Below, in pieces: positions 12,346 to 23,242 of a stretch of 64,000 nucleotides of DNA. The stretch spans positions 1-64,000 of the forward strand of contig BAAFSQ010000024.1 in assembly GCA_054661495.1 (NCBI GenBank), written 5' to 3'. The stretch comes from Zygophlyctis sp. KS116. Taxonomy: Eukaryota; Chytridiomycota. How positions within the stretch are numbered: the first letter of the stretch is position 1; every line of letters starts with the position of its first letter. The position numbers were made by a program, and so were the translations under genes. Under the pieces are notes generated by a model that saw nothing but the letters and a program-made list of their open reading frames with translations, was not told where the DNA came from and searched no databases.

Positions 12346-12814
12346 TTAGCCCATTCGATCAGCCATCAAATCCCCTTCAATCCATGCCTTTTGTTTCTCT
12401 CTAAAATCTCTCATGACTCTAGGATCATCAGATTCAATTCCCATTCCCTATTCTTAAGTCTATAAAATATACCATTGTAGGTGTTTTTGCATCTATAATA
12501 TAGTGATTATCACATCCAGGACAGTATTCATCCGCTTCATCAAAAGTACTAGAATTACTGGTTAAAAATTACGATAAATCCTTTCTAAAAACCTTTTTAC
12601 ACTTTTTACATCCAAAAACCATTTCTGTTGTTTTACTAGAAATTAAGAGAGTATTTTACCAGAGTGGATGAGACTCTGCCTCGTCGTGACATTCTGGACA
12701 ATCATACCATTTTTTACAGCAGGCGGCTCTCACAGAGACCTAGGATTAGAATATAAAAGTACTTGGGCATTGAGGATGTGTTTGCCTAAAGTTAGATGTA
12801 AAAAGATTACACAT
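12346..12814 (-). CDS. Small CHY-type zinc-finger protein, five exons
   Basis: The frame is only visible after removing four introns of 23-25 nt. Exon 1 contributes just four coding bases (ATG plus T, 12811-12814); exon 2 has 23 bases (12763-12785). The product starts MCKHILNAQVSVRAACCKKW and continues with YDCPECHDEAESH, CKKCKKVFRKDL, DEYCPGCDNHY and a C-terminal RVMRDFREKQKAW block. The Cys/His spacing is that of the stand-alone CHY zinc fingers found in fungi and plants, relatives of Hot13, with a probable role in zinc handling or redox. Ends EGDLMADRMG. The residues flanking every junction fit the family, so the model is strong although the function is not firmly known. Confidence 0.88.
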
Positions 12815-12921
12815 TTTATTATCAACTTTTAGTACTTTTAGTTTATTAGTGCGGAGAAAATTTAAATACCTTATAACGACGTAAAAGTCTAATAATTTTA
12901 CTTACTAGCGCAGTAGACTAG

Positions 12922-13591
12922 ATGGAAAAGACTCTAGTCTTCAAGTTTATTACAGTTGGTGACTCTGGAGTTGGAAAGAGTTGTCTGCTACAAAGATTTA
13001 CTACAGATGAATTCTCACAAACAGAAACTACAATTGGAATCGAATTTGGCTCTAAAATTATAAATATTAATTCACAAAATGTAAAATTACAAATTTGGGA
13101 TACTGCAGGACAAGAGGCTTTTAGATCTATTTCTAGAGCTTATTATAGAGGTGCGATTGGAGCATTGATGGTATTTGATGTAGGAAGAAAAGATTCTTTT
13201 CAGCATATTCAGGATTGGTATGATGATGTAATGTCTTTTGGAGATCAAAGTACTCATTGTCTTTTAGTGGCTAATAAAATTGATAGAGAAAGTTCAAGGC
13301 AGATTTCTAGTAGGATGGCTCAAGAATGGGTAATTCAAGTCTAAAAATTTAACTTAGGCTACTAAAAATGGAATGATGTATATTGAAACTTCTGCAAAGA
13401 CTGGGCAGGGAGTGAATTTAGCATTTACAAGTCTAGCTACAACAATTTATAATGAAAATCATTTGGAAAATATGCAAGAATGGAGTCAAGAATTAATTAG
13501 AGAATGGGAAGGAAAAGGAATAAGATTTGGGTCAATAACTGGAATTAAATTGTCTCAGTCTTCAAATTCAAACAATACTTGCTGTTCTTAA
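12922..13591 (+). CDS. Rab family small GTPase (Rab2/4/14-like)
   Basis: Membrane-traffic GTPase of 213 residues. G boxes: GDSGVGKS, the switch I threonine in ETTIGIEFG, WDTAGQEAFRS, NKID and ETSAK. The closest wording (YYRGAIGALMVFD, IWDTAGQEAFRSISRAYYRG) is that of the Rab2/Rab4/Rab14 group. It ends NTCCS, a dicysteine prenylation signal. One 28-nt intron (13330-13357) joins QEW to ATKNGMMYIE. The stop is five bases from the convergent cyclin stop. G3 and G4 residues are intact, so it should be an active switch; which Rab cannot be settled by eye. Confidence 0.9.
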
Positions 13592-13596
13592 CAACT

Positions 13597-14640
13597 TTAC
13601 CACATGCATGAAGTATTTCTTGACAAATATTCCGTCCTGGAATTTTGAGCTGCACGAGTTGCATAAGAATAAACTTTAATTCCAGGAATTTCCCAATTTG
13701 GAAGAATTTCTGAAACTTTTTTAGACCATATAGGAGTTCCAGTTTCTTTTGGAGGAGTTAAAATTCCTGAAGTAGTATAAACAGTAGAATTCTGGTGAGA
13801 TTCAACCCACACCTTTGCAGTTGATGCAATGTTCATAAACTTTGCGTTTGAAAACTAATTTTAGTAAATATAAATACACCTTTTTAAATATTTGCTTTGG
13901 TGGATCATTGACTATATTAGATAATTGATTTATACAAAGTCGTAGAGCTGGATCACTAGAAATCCAATAATTTAAACCCAATATATCTTGTGCTAAAATC
14001 AATGCAGCTCTAGATAAAAAACTAGATTTTTGACCAACAAATCTACGATGAACCAGGGAAATATGTAAAATATAGCTAAAATTAAAATTAAACTTTCACA
14101 CCTAGCGAGTAGTTGTACTTGTATCGGTAATTTCCTATTAGAAAGTGCCACATGCGCCTTCATAAACCCAGGACAATTTGGAGTCCCTATATCAAATCTC
14201 AAATGTCCTAAAATCATCCTTTCCATGTAAATAATTTCCTTTTCTGTAAAAGTTTGACAAGTGATATAAGTAAGACTTTTTAGAGTTGGAACTTTTCCAT
14301 GATTTTCCTCAAATTTTGCAGCAATCCATAGAGCAGCAATTCCAATTAATTGATACTGGGGCCTTTGTATATGAACTTTTGAAGCCATTCTATCTATAAT
14401 TTGAATAGTTAAAAACAGCGTTTCTTCCTTTAGACCATACTCTGAATGAACTTCTATTAGCCACAGTGTTAACATTTTTCTCATTTTCCAAGTGATTTCC
14501 TTTTGAGAGTCAATTATCAATGGTACAGGCAGTGTTTTTTCCTCCAACTCCAACATGAATTGCAGTATTTCTGAGCCATATTCCTTGATATCATGTCTCA
14601 GGATAGACTCTTGAAGAGAGTCTAGAGGAGTGGAGTCCAT
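13597..14640 (-). CDS. B-type (mitotic) cyclin
   Basis: Cyclin with an N-domain MRAIL-like block (MRKMLTLWLIEVH), KVHIQRPQYQLIGIAALWIAAKFEE and YMERMILGHLRFDIGTPNCPGF. After two introns of 25-26 nt it continues into a cyclin C-domain (HRRFVGQKSSFLSRAALILA, then KFMNIASTAKVWVESH). This is the A/B cyclin layout that activates CDK1. No destruction box is seen in the short N-terminus, which is unusual; an upstream exon could supply it. The 3' end is five bases from the Rab stop. The divergent neighbour is the snoRNA-bearing gap. Confidence 0.87.
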
Positions 14641-14887
14641 TGTGAATTTTGCAAGAATGAGAAATTTGATGATTTTACAAGTCCGACAGGTTGATTTACA
14701 TCCGCTTGATTAAGATTGTCCTTTGCTTTGTATCAACCCTAGGATATGGTATGAAAAATTTAAATCCACTGTTTCACTGTTTAAATGAAAATTTATCGCA
14801 CTAAAACACTAGGTTATAAGACTAAAAAAATTCACTGCGGATAAAAATCCTTATCAGGGTTTCTAAAATCTACAAGGGTTCTTTAAA
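14641..14887. other. AT-rich gap upstream of the snoRNA cluster
   Basis: About 250 bp between the cyclin start and the first snoRNA. I see no coding exon and no C/D box pair on either strand. It presumably carries the cyclin promoter on one side and the snoRNA promoter on the other. Confidence 0.4.
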
Positions 14888-14978
14888 AAAAACCCAATGA
14901 TGATCAAATGATCGTAAAACTTCATCAGAACACATCCTGTTGATTGAATTTAGTTTCAGCCTTGACTGAGGGGAGTTT
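14888..14978 (+). ncRNA. C/D box snoRNA, 18S rRNA guide (snR41-like)
   Basis: C box ATGATGA at 14897-14903 and D box CTGA at 14966-14969. The flanks AAAACCC and GGGGAGTTTT can form the terminal stem with a small bulge. Directly upstream of the D box is AGTTTCAGCCTTG, exactly complementary for 13 nt to the conserved 18S rRNA stretch CAAGGCTGAAACT. The fifth base before the D box pairs with the first G of the GG in that target, predicting Gm there. From memory this matches the yeast Gm1126 site guided by snR41; the exact number should be checked. A D'-like CAGA precedes an unassigned second guide. Confidence 0.85.
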
Positions 14979-15019
14979 TAGTTTAGAAATTAAAAAAGGT
15001 AATAATAATTTTCTAAAAA

Positions 15020-15100
15020 TGAAAAATGATGAAAATACAGACGGGCGGACAGATTTATTTCTCTAGAAATAAAAAATGCTGATGTCTTTTTCTGATTTCA
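15020..15100 (+). ncRNA. C/D box snoRNA, 18S Cm1639-type guide (snR70/U43-like)
   Basis: C box ATGATGA at 15026-15032 and D box CTGA at 15092-15095, closed by TGAAA/TTTCA, a five-pair terminal stem. An internal D'-like CAGA (15050-15053) is followed by a C'-like TGCTGATG. The nine bases GACGGGCGG (15040-15048) before the D' box complement the universal 18S decoding-site sequence CCGCCCGTC. Counting five from the D' box lands on the first C after the G, the position equivalent to E. coli C1402 and yeast Cm1639, the target of snR70 and human U43. No rRNA partner is recognised for the D-box guide. Confidence 0.82.
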
Positions 15101-15150
15101 ATTTAATTTTATAAAATTCTAATTATTAGTAAAATGTAAGTTGTTTTTAG

Positions 15151-15237
15151 GGTTGTAGATGATGTCTATATATATTTGCTACTTCAGAGATTCTAAAGAG
15201 TCTATGAGACAAAATTCACCATTTAACTGATACAATC
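15151..15237 (+). ncRNA. C/D box snoRNA, 25S rRNA guide (snR61/U38-like)
   Basis: C box ATGATGT at 15159-15165 and D box CTGA at 15227-15230, closed by a seven-pair stem GGTTGTA/TACAATC with one G-U pair. A D'-like CAGA lies at 15185-15188. Upstream of it ATATTTGCTACT (15172-15183) complements 12 nt of the conserved large-subunit sequence AGTAGCAAATAT. The fifth base predicts methylation of the A in AGTAGC, probably the yeast Am1133 site of snR61 and human U38 (number from memory). The D-box guide is unassigned. Confidence 0.82.
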
Positions 15238-15349
15238 AATTCCTTGGAATTAACATTTAGGTTTAAGAAATTCTCTTTATAATTTTAACCTTGAACTCTA
15301 CCCCTTGAGCCTCAACACTGTTTTTTAAATATAAACCCTTGTCAACAAA

Positions 15350-16388
15350 ATGAACACTGCGCTTAAGGCTCAAGAATTAATGCCAACTGTGATTCTCGGA
15401 AGTAGAAAGTCGGAACTGGCAATGGTTCAGACTAGAATGGTTTTAAAAGAATTAAAAGAATTATATCCAGATATAAATTTTGAAATTATTGGAATAACTA
15501 CAACTGGAGACAAAATACTCGATAAAGCACTCTTTAAAATTGGATCTAAATCTCTCTTTACTAAAGAATTAGAAATTGCACTACAGGATTCAACAGTGGA
15601 TTTAGTGGTTCATTCTTTAAAAGATCTTCCGACTACTCTTCCAGAAGGAATGGCTCTAGGATCAGTCATGGAAAGAGAGGATCCTAGAGATGCTGTTGTC
15701 ATGTCTCCGAAATACAAGGGTTTCAAATTGGAAACTTTACCTGCAGGATCAGTGGTTGGAACAAGTTCAGTGAGACGTTCTGCTCAATTAAAAAGGAAAT
15801 TTCCAAATTTGGAATTTCAAGATGTTGTAATTATTTAAAAAAGAAATAATTAAAAAGAGAGGAAATTTAAACACAAGACTAAGGAAATTGGATGAAATTG
15901 ATTCTCCTTATGCTGCTTTATTACTAGCTTATGCAGGAGTTCATAGGCTAGGATGGGATCATCGAATTTCTCAAGTTTTATCTAATGATATTTTATTACA
16001 TGCAGTCTCACAAGGTGCAATAGGAATTGAATGTAGACTAGGAGATGAAAATATTTTAAAGATTTTAGAGTCTTTAACTCACTTTGAGACTCTATTACGT
16101 GTAACTGCTGAAAGATCTTTTATGAGACATTTAGAAGGTGGATGTTCAGTGCCTTTGGGAGTTTATACAATTCTTTCTATTGATGAAATTTCTAGTTTAA
16201 CTTTAATGGGATCAGTAACTTCTCTTGATGGTTCTACACACATTCAAGAATCTCTAATGATTACTTTTGACAACTTGATTGATAAATCTTTAAAATTAGA
16301 TTTGGCTGAAAAATTGGGAAAAGATCTTTCCCAAATTTTGATTGATTTGGGAGCACGAGAGATTCTACAATCAATCAGAATACAATGA
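15350..16388 (+). CDS. HMBS: Porphobilinogen deaminase (hydroxymethylbilane synthase)
   Basis: Third common enzyme of haem synthesis; joins four porphobilinogens into hydroxymethylbilane in the cytosol. Motifs: [12 protein letters not shown] near the start, [31 protein letters not shown] (catalytic Asp), [13 protein letters not shown] and EGGCSVPLG, whose Cys holds the dipyrromethane cofactor. One intron of 31 nt (15827-15857) joins FQDV to RGNLNTRL. That intron contains a perfect nine-base inverted repeat. Starts at the ATG at 15350, with AAACCCTT in the leader. The presence of the enzyme indicates endogenous haem synthesis. Confidence 0.96.
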
Positions 16389-16469
16389 ATACAAGTTTTA
16401 ATGTGTGTTAAAAGTGAATAAAGTTGTGAATCGTTCAGAGACCTAAGCATTGTGTCACTGAAGCGAAAA

Positions 16470-17305
16470 ATGCCTTCAGAGTTTACAAATGAATTGATTG
16501 CAGGGACTGTCGGCGGTTGGGCACAAGTAGCAATCGGACATCCATTTGATACGGTGAAAGTCTTATTACAAACTAACTCTGAATATAAAAATGCATGGAC
16601 TTGTTTTCAAAGAACCGTTCAATCTCAGGGAATAGTATCACTGTACAAAGGATCTCTTTCCCCTTTTATCGGATTTGGGATCTGTAATGCAGTTGTATTT
16701 TCTGCTAATGGCTTTTTTAAGAGACAATTATCAAATGGATCTCATGAATTATCACTAGGAAAAGTTATTCTAGCAGGAGGATGCTCAGGAGCAATAGTTT
16801 CAATTATTAACTGTCCTTTTGAACTAGTAAAGGTCAAACTTCAAACTTCAAATGTAATTTATTATGTTAATGGTAGAATGCATACAAGAATGTTTTTGAT
16901 TGTGGCTTGAATATCTTAAAAAGTCAGGGAGTTAAAGGTCTATACAGAGGTTTCCCAATTACAATGGCTAGAGATATTCCAAGTTTTGCTTCATATTTTG
17001 GAATGTATGAAGGCGTTAAAAGGCTTTTCAAGTCTCAAGATATTTCAGGAAAATGGACTCTGTTAGTTGCCGGTGGAGTTGCTGGAATAGCTGCTTGGTT
17101 GCCTGGTTATCCGCAAGATTTAGTCAAATCTAGAATTCAGTATCAATCTGGACCTTTTACTACTCTTGATGTAATTAAGCAAACGTATCAAAAATCTGGC
17201 TTGACTGGATTTTTTCGTGGATTATCTCCTACACTTGCTAGAGCTGTTCCTGTTAATGCAGCAGTTTTCTACGTGTACGAATGGACAATTGCGCAGTTAA
17301 TTTAA
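16470..17305 (+). CDS. Mitochondrial carrier family protein (SLC25)
   Basis: Inner-membrane metabolite carrier with three repeats. Signature motifs are HPFDTVKVLLQT, CPFELVKVKLQT and YPQDLVKSRIQ, each followed by a second half such as GIVSLYKGSLSP, GVKGLYRGFP and GLTGFFRGLSP. The general wording resembles carnitine/acylcarnitine and ornithine (ORT1) carriers, but substrate contacts were not resolved. One 23-nt intron after QTSN restores NAYKNVFDCGLNILKSQG. The first ATG is at 16470; an upstream GTG in frame is not needed. Lies 81 bp after HMBS and 67 bp before CD2BP2, same strand. Confidence 0.93.
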
Positions 17306-17372
17306 GTTTAGAAAATATATTTTTGCGGTTAATTGTTGAAGGAGGCGACCATTGTGACTAGGATTTTCTGAA

Positions 17373-18463
17373 ATGGAGAAACGAAAGCAGGAATTCTCTC
17401 AAAATACAGCCAAAAAAGTTAAAATTGAAGAGGAAATTGATGAAGAGGATGATCTAGAGAGTATCTAATTTTAAGATTAAATTCAGGGAAAAAGAATAAC
17501 CGAAAATTGAAAGAATTGGGGACGGAGTCGGATGAATCCGATGCTTCTATTGAAACTGACACTGACCAGGAAGAAGATCAGGATCAGAAAGACGATAAAG
17601 AAGATGACATGTTTGGAGAATCATTTGAAAAGAGGAAGAAAAAGGCATTGGATAAACAAGATATTGAGGGTCAGGAGTGGGATAATGGTCCCGAAGATGA
17701 TGAGAAATTCGAGCCTTTTAATCTAGAAAAGGAAATGGAAGAAGGGCATTTTGATGAAGCAGGCTACTATGTGCGCAAAAAAGATGAATTAGCTATTCAT
17801 GATACGTGGTTGCAGGGAATTACTAAAGAGGAAATTGAGAAGGCTCGCAATGCCCAAGATAAAATAAATAACAAGAATGAAGAATTTCAAGAAGTCAAGA
17901 AAGATGCAAATCAGTTGTGGTTGGAAGTGCTAAATTTTTTAAAAACAACAGAAACACTTACATTGGCATTGAAAAGATTTGGGGGTACAAAAGAGCCTGC
18001 TTGGAAAAAGAAAAAATCTACTAAAAGCAAGGTTTATTACATATATAATGCTAATTAAAAGGATGAAGTTCCCCGTGATGTTGAGAAGATTAATCAGTTA
18101 ACTTCTTTGAGTGACCAGCTAATGTCGTTGGGCCACTTTGATATTTATGATCTGAATTATGAGCAAATTATCGATAAATTAAAAAAACAGAGTGTAGTTG
18201 GGAATGATTGGATTCCAGGAAAGCCGATCGGATCTAATAGACATGGCAAATCTAGTATTCAAGCCAGCATTTTCTATGAATTCAAATGGGAAAATAATGC
18301 AAATGAGGTATTCGGTCCCTTTGGAGTAGACGATATGAAATTATGGCAAAAACAAGGATATTTCGATCAGGCTTCTTCCAAAGCATGGATTAGAAAAGTT
18401 AGAAGTGCAGAATACGCCTTACAAGATGAGTTCAAAGAATATGAACCTGATATGCAATTTTAA
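17373..18463 (+). CDS. CD2BP2: U5 snRNP GYF-domain protein (CD2BP2/LIN1)
   Basis: Spliceosomal U5 component with an acidic, Lys-rich N-terminus. The central block FEPFNLEKEMEEGHFDEAGYY is typical of CD2BP2/Lin1, and a C-terminal GYF domain reads FYEFKWE, GPFGVDDMKLWQ and GYF. Two introns were spliced: 26 nt after DDLE, and about 32 nt after TKSK. The ATG at 17373 starts MEKRKQEFSQ, giving about 345 residues. The stop is four bases from the convergent REV3 stop. The GYF domain would bind proline-rich spliceosomal partners. Confidence 0.92.
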
Positions 18464-18467
18464 AATG

Positions 18468-21400
18468 TTACCAATCTCTGGATGTTATTTTTGTATAATA
18501 TTGACTTCTCGATATCTGGATAGAATTTTTATGTATCGCATAGAATGCGGGGCAATCATGTGAAATGCAAGGGATATTTGTGCCAGAGAAAGTATAATAT
18601 GAAGAGCATGATCTACAGATTTCGTTCAAGTTTTTGAGTTTTAGTTCACTGTCTCTGATTCTATACATCAGAACTGTAACAGTAGTCTGCGGATCTGTAA
18701 AGCATCTCCGACATAAGTCTTTCGTTTATGCAAGTGATTGATTACCTTTGTCAGATGGTCGTTTACAGCAAAAGCAATTTTTCGGCGCATAATATTGATC
18801 AATCGTTTTGCAATTCTTTTGGCTATTCATAAAATCAATGGAATAATTTTTCTTTGGCATTTCGATAAACCACTTTAAAACGTTTACATCAAATAATGTG
18901 AATACACGAGATAACGCCGGAATAATTTGTTTTGTGATATAATAATGACCGTTTATTCTGAGGCTTCTAAAATTTAGAAAAAAATTCAAAAAATTACTTA
19001 TCCGAAAAAAATTCGTCCAGTGATACAACGCAGTCAATTAAACGATCTTTCATGCCTCTATGAACGACTAGATATGGCACTCTTTCTCCATATTGCGGTT
19101 CTAGGCGGGCGTCATCTTGCATTTTTTTAACACTTATCATTGCTCCAGGAGGAAGAGATCTTTGATTTAATTCAATTCGAACGTACTTATATGAACCAAG
19201 CTTAACTTCTTTCGCAATGACGAAGTCTTGAAACAATACGTCTTCGGCCAAAATTTTGGTCCATTGTCTAATAAGATATTCTTTGATAATTGACAAATCC
19301 TTTGTACGAAAAAGAAGTCTAGCATTAAAATTAATAATAATACTTCAAAGACTTCTCGAGAATTTTAGATACAGCTGGGCATCCGTCTCTGCGAACAGTC
19401 TCAATCCCCTTAGCGTCAAAAACAGGATCTTCATCAGTCAAATTTTCAAACTTAAATCCAACATATCGCTTTTTTGCCAACAGTACACACGGCAGATAAA
19501 CTTTTTCGAATTTAAGTTTCATGGGATATGGTGTCTGGGAGGTTATCAGGCCAACAATGTCGCTTCCAGCTTTGAATGCGGCTTCCTTACTCTGATTAGG
19601 AAGTTCAACAAACAATGAGTCCTTGTTGTTAGTAACAGGATATGAAAAAAGTTTTACCGTATCACCATACACAACTTTCGCCGACTTATTGATAATATAC
19701 ACACTCTATGAATTAAATTCCAAATACTTTACTTTTTCTAAGATTTCTCTTCCGGTAATCACTATAGCATCCGCTATGTCACAACATGGCATTCTCCCAC
19801 TAAAACTCGCCCCTGCATAGCCATATGTCACATTGGCAAGAAGTTTTAAGCCTAATTGTCTAGACTCCATCATTCTTAGCAAGCTCTTAATATTAAATTA
19901 AAATTGTAAACCTTATGACCCTTGTATAATTTCATAGACTTTTTAACTAGCACTCTTGTATCTAGGAGCTCTTGTAGCATTCTCCCTAAAACTCCACGCC
20001 TGATATGTTCCTTGACAAATACAACGCCATTAGGGGCAACTTAATATTATAAATTTAATTAATTTACTATTTACATGTTCCCTCAAGCTATCAAGCTGCT
20101 CTAATGGTATTGCATAATTGTCCAAAACTCCCAACTTTTTGCTGCCTCCCATACCTTTAATTCTGCCAAGACAAGTTGAAAAGCAATAGTTGTAAGCGAT
20201 CATTATACTGGGATAAAGTGATTGGAAATCCAAAACTATTACTGGAGATGTATAAAACTGGCTTTGTGGCTCCATTACCAACGGTAGGCCTTCTATCGGA
20301 TTCATATCCGCCACCTAGTCAAATTATTAAATATATCGATTGCCTGTTGTCTGGATGGGCTAATCATTACATAATTTTCCGGTGTAGCTAGTCTAAACAT
20401 CATTGATTCTACTCGAAATTGTGATCCTCTAGAAAGAACATCTGAAAATTCAATTCCATATATTCTTGCAAATTCACTTAAGTTCATCAAGTAAATAGTT
20501 TTACCTAGTTTTACCAATTATATCCAGCTCATATAATATCATTAAACATATTTGCACACGTAAAAAGTAATATTTGTATGTTCTCCATCGACTGAGGATG
20601 CCTGAAGCATACCATAAAGACAATACTGTGTTAGAAAACTTTGGAAATCTTTGATTTAGAACTTTGAATGCAACGTTTTCCAATGTATACGAAGTTAATG
20701 CTAGTTCTGACCTCATTAATCGCCAAACATTTAAAAAGATTCTTCCGGTACAACTTAAACACGAATTCTTTTTATGACCATAAGGATTCTCTTCTTTTGT
20801 TGATGTCGATTTACTTTTTTCTACTTTGATTCGGGAAAGTTGCGCTCCAAAATTGATCTGGAATATTTCTGCACGCTGGAAAAGATATCCCCATGACGAG
20901 GAGTTAATTTCATATCCTAAAAGAATATCAGGGTCGATGTCTTTCACGAGTTCAACTACAGCTTGAAGCAAATTGAATTCATTGGAAACAATTTTAATAT
21001 CGTAATCTGGTGTTATTTTCTAAAGTGCATACCAGAAATGCCCATTTTGCATATATTCAATTCATCTTGGACCGCGATTGCTCCTACATGATATCCAGGC
21101 TTAATTCCATTTGTTCCTAACTCGGGTATATCTTCATTATATATTGCATAGTAGATGACTGATACCGGGTCAACTTCAGGATCCGGCAATTTCTCTGTTC
21201 TAGATTGAGCTAAATTTAACAACAGATTACTAAATTACCATGAGCTTCCAAGCCAAGTAATGTAAGGTAGTTTTTCTTGTGTTGTGATTTCTCAGATAAA
21301 GGCTGGGAACGTTTGATTCCTTTATCACTGTTTTGCGTTGGGCCCTCCAAAAATGAAACTGTTCTACCTAAAATGTTGAGAGAATTTCTGTCTTTCCAAG

Positions 21401-22994
21401 CCTTGACAATATCTACGGAGGGAGGCACTTTCCGTAAAGTCCATTTGGTCGTATTACTGTTGTTTGCTGCAAGAATATGAGTATTAAGAGGAAGATCAAT
21501 CGGATTTGAATAAAATGGCTCCGTATAAATTACTTGAGTTTGAAAATGAAGTTTTGATTCGTGAGGATTTACATTTTTTGATAGATGAGTTGATGTCTGC
21601 TTGCTCAAATCTTGAGGTGATTTGTATGGCTTTGAATTCTTAGAAAAACTCGTTGAAAAATCACAGATATCAATCTCAACGGCTTCATCATAAGCGCCGT
21701 CAAGTTGTGGTATGTAATGGCCTGAATCTTTTTCTTCTATAAAAGAATCATCCGACATATTTGTCATGGAATAATATGCAGCAAGGGATCCTTCTTCAAG
21801 GCTACTATTTTCGATTGGATATTTTCTGATTGGAGTTTGTACAGAATGCAATTCTTTCTTTGTTTCTAGTAATAAGGGTGTCTGAATTTCCGCCAAAAGA
21901 GCATCAATATCATCATCATCCTTAATAAAATCATCAGAATCATCTTCAGAGTTATTGTCCATAATTGATAATAATGCATTTTCAGTTTCTAAATCAACCA
22001 TACTTTCAGACACTCCGGAAGCCCTTATTTCTTCAGTTTGAACAATTGGATCAGGATTTAATGTGACATCCATCTGAGAATAAATTAAAGACTCTCTTTC
22101 AAAATATTCTTCATTCCAAAGTCCAAGAATAGCTTGAAACGTTGTTGGGACACCATCATCCACCCAACCTGGAAATTCGAAACCTTTGAAGTTTTTTCCA
22201 TCAAGAATCCTATTAAATTCTTCCCTTAAATCATTACTATTTCTCCACTCAAATGGAACACTTCTTTTATCATCTTGAGAGTCTTGTTTAATGTCTTCCA
22301 AACCATATAATTCTCTTTGTTCCGCCTCATCTTTCTAAAATTACATTAAAACTATTACCCATATACTTTCCAACGATGGAACAAATTTTTGAATTTCTGC
22401 AAAGTTATTCCCAATTAGATTTATACATGGTCTTTCCTTTACTTTTCTTATTATATCTCTTGCATGTGCGTGATCATTTACAACCTTTTTAAATTCTACA
22501 TGTCCCATACCATATATTTCAAAATCGATCATAAATTGCAAAATAAAGGATAAATGTGAATGAAAAGTTTGAAATTTAGTCCCTAATATCCAACCTTTTT
22601 CCAAAAGATTAACTAGTTTCCCAATTAAAAAATGATTATACAAGTAAATCTTTAGAAAGTATGAATATCCAGCATGAAATCCATAGAATGGAATTCCTTT
22701 AACAAGAATGATCCCTGGAACATAATCATCTTCCCTTCCCAAGAGCAACGAAAGCGCCTGATTAATAGCATTTTTCAGATCAAGAATGAATATATTTGGA
22801 TCTTGCTTTGCTTCAAAAGGAATATAAAAATAAGGAAATACACCATGCAAATGAATGATTCTAGTTGCCTTGTTTTCCTTACAAAACATTACAATGACTG
22901 GAACTTTTCTGACGATCGAGTTGAACATTGAATGCATTAAATCTAGCTGAGGATTTGGATCATCCATATAAGTTTCCAGAGAGAAAACCAGCAT
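18468..22994 (-). CDS. REV3: DNA polymerase zeta catalytic subunit REV3
   Basis: B-family translesion polymerase. The N-terminus has [24 protein letters not shown] and [14 protein letters not shown], as in REV3. The middle has [34 protein letters not shown] and [15 protein letters not shown]. Polymerase motifs follow: [14 protein letters not shown] (A), [12 protein letters not shown] (B) and YGDTDSLF (C), the last restored by removing an intron between T and D. The C-terminus has CysA (CFCC, LCRRC) and CysB (CRSC, CISHDC), the latter a probable iron-sulphur site that binds accessory subunits. Many introns of about 25-37 nt. The protein is roughly 1,400 residues, closer to yeast than to the long animal form. 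Confidence 0.94.
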
Positions 22995-23056
22995 ATCAAC
23001 TGTGTGCTCTTTGTATTTCGAATATTGCCAAGTGTTAGGTGATTCCAGTAATGCTC

Positions 23057-23108
23057 GTAATACTATGAATGCTAGTATTGTTGGAAATACTAGGTAATAC
23101 TATGAATG
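23057..23108. repeat. 15-bp direct repeat flanking a small inverted repeat
   Basis: GTAATACTATGAATG occurs at 23057-23071 and again at 23094-23108. Between them CTAGTATT (23072-23079) and AATACTAG (23086-23093) form an 8-bp hairpin with a 6-nt loop. It sits in the divergent promoter gap between REV3 and the acyltransferase. Confidence 0.8.
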
Positions 23109-23242
23109 ATATTGATGGAGGGGAATAGTATTCTCTTGTCCGGACATGTCTAGTAATAAATCTCACACTGTCAATTCTGAGACAGAAGTAAACCCTGCGC
23201 CTACAGATTTAACTGATTTCCATTCAGTCTACCAATTCTTGA

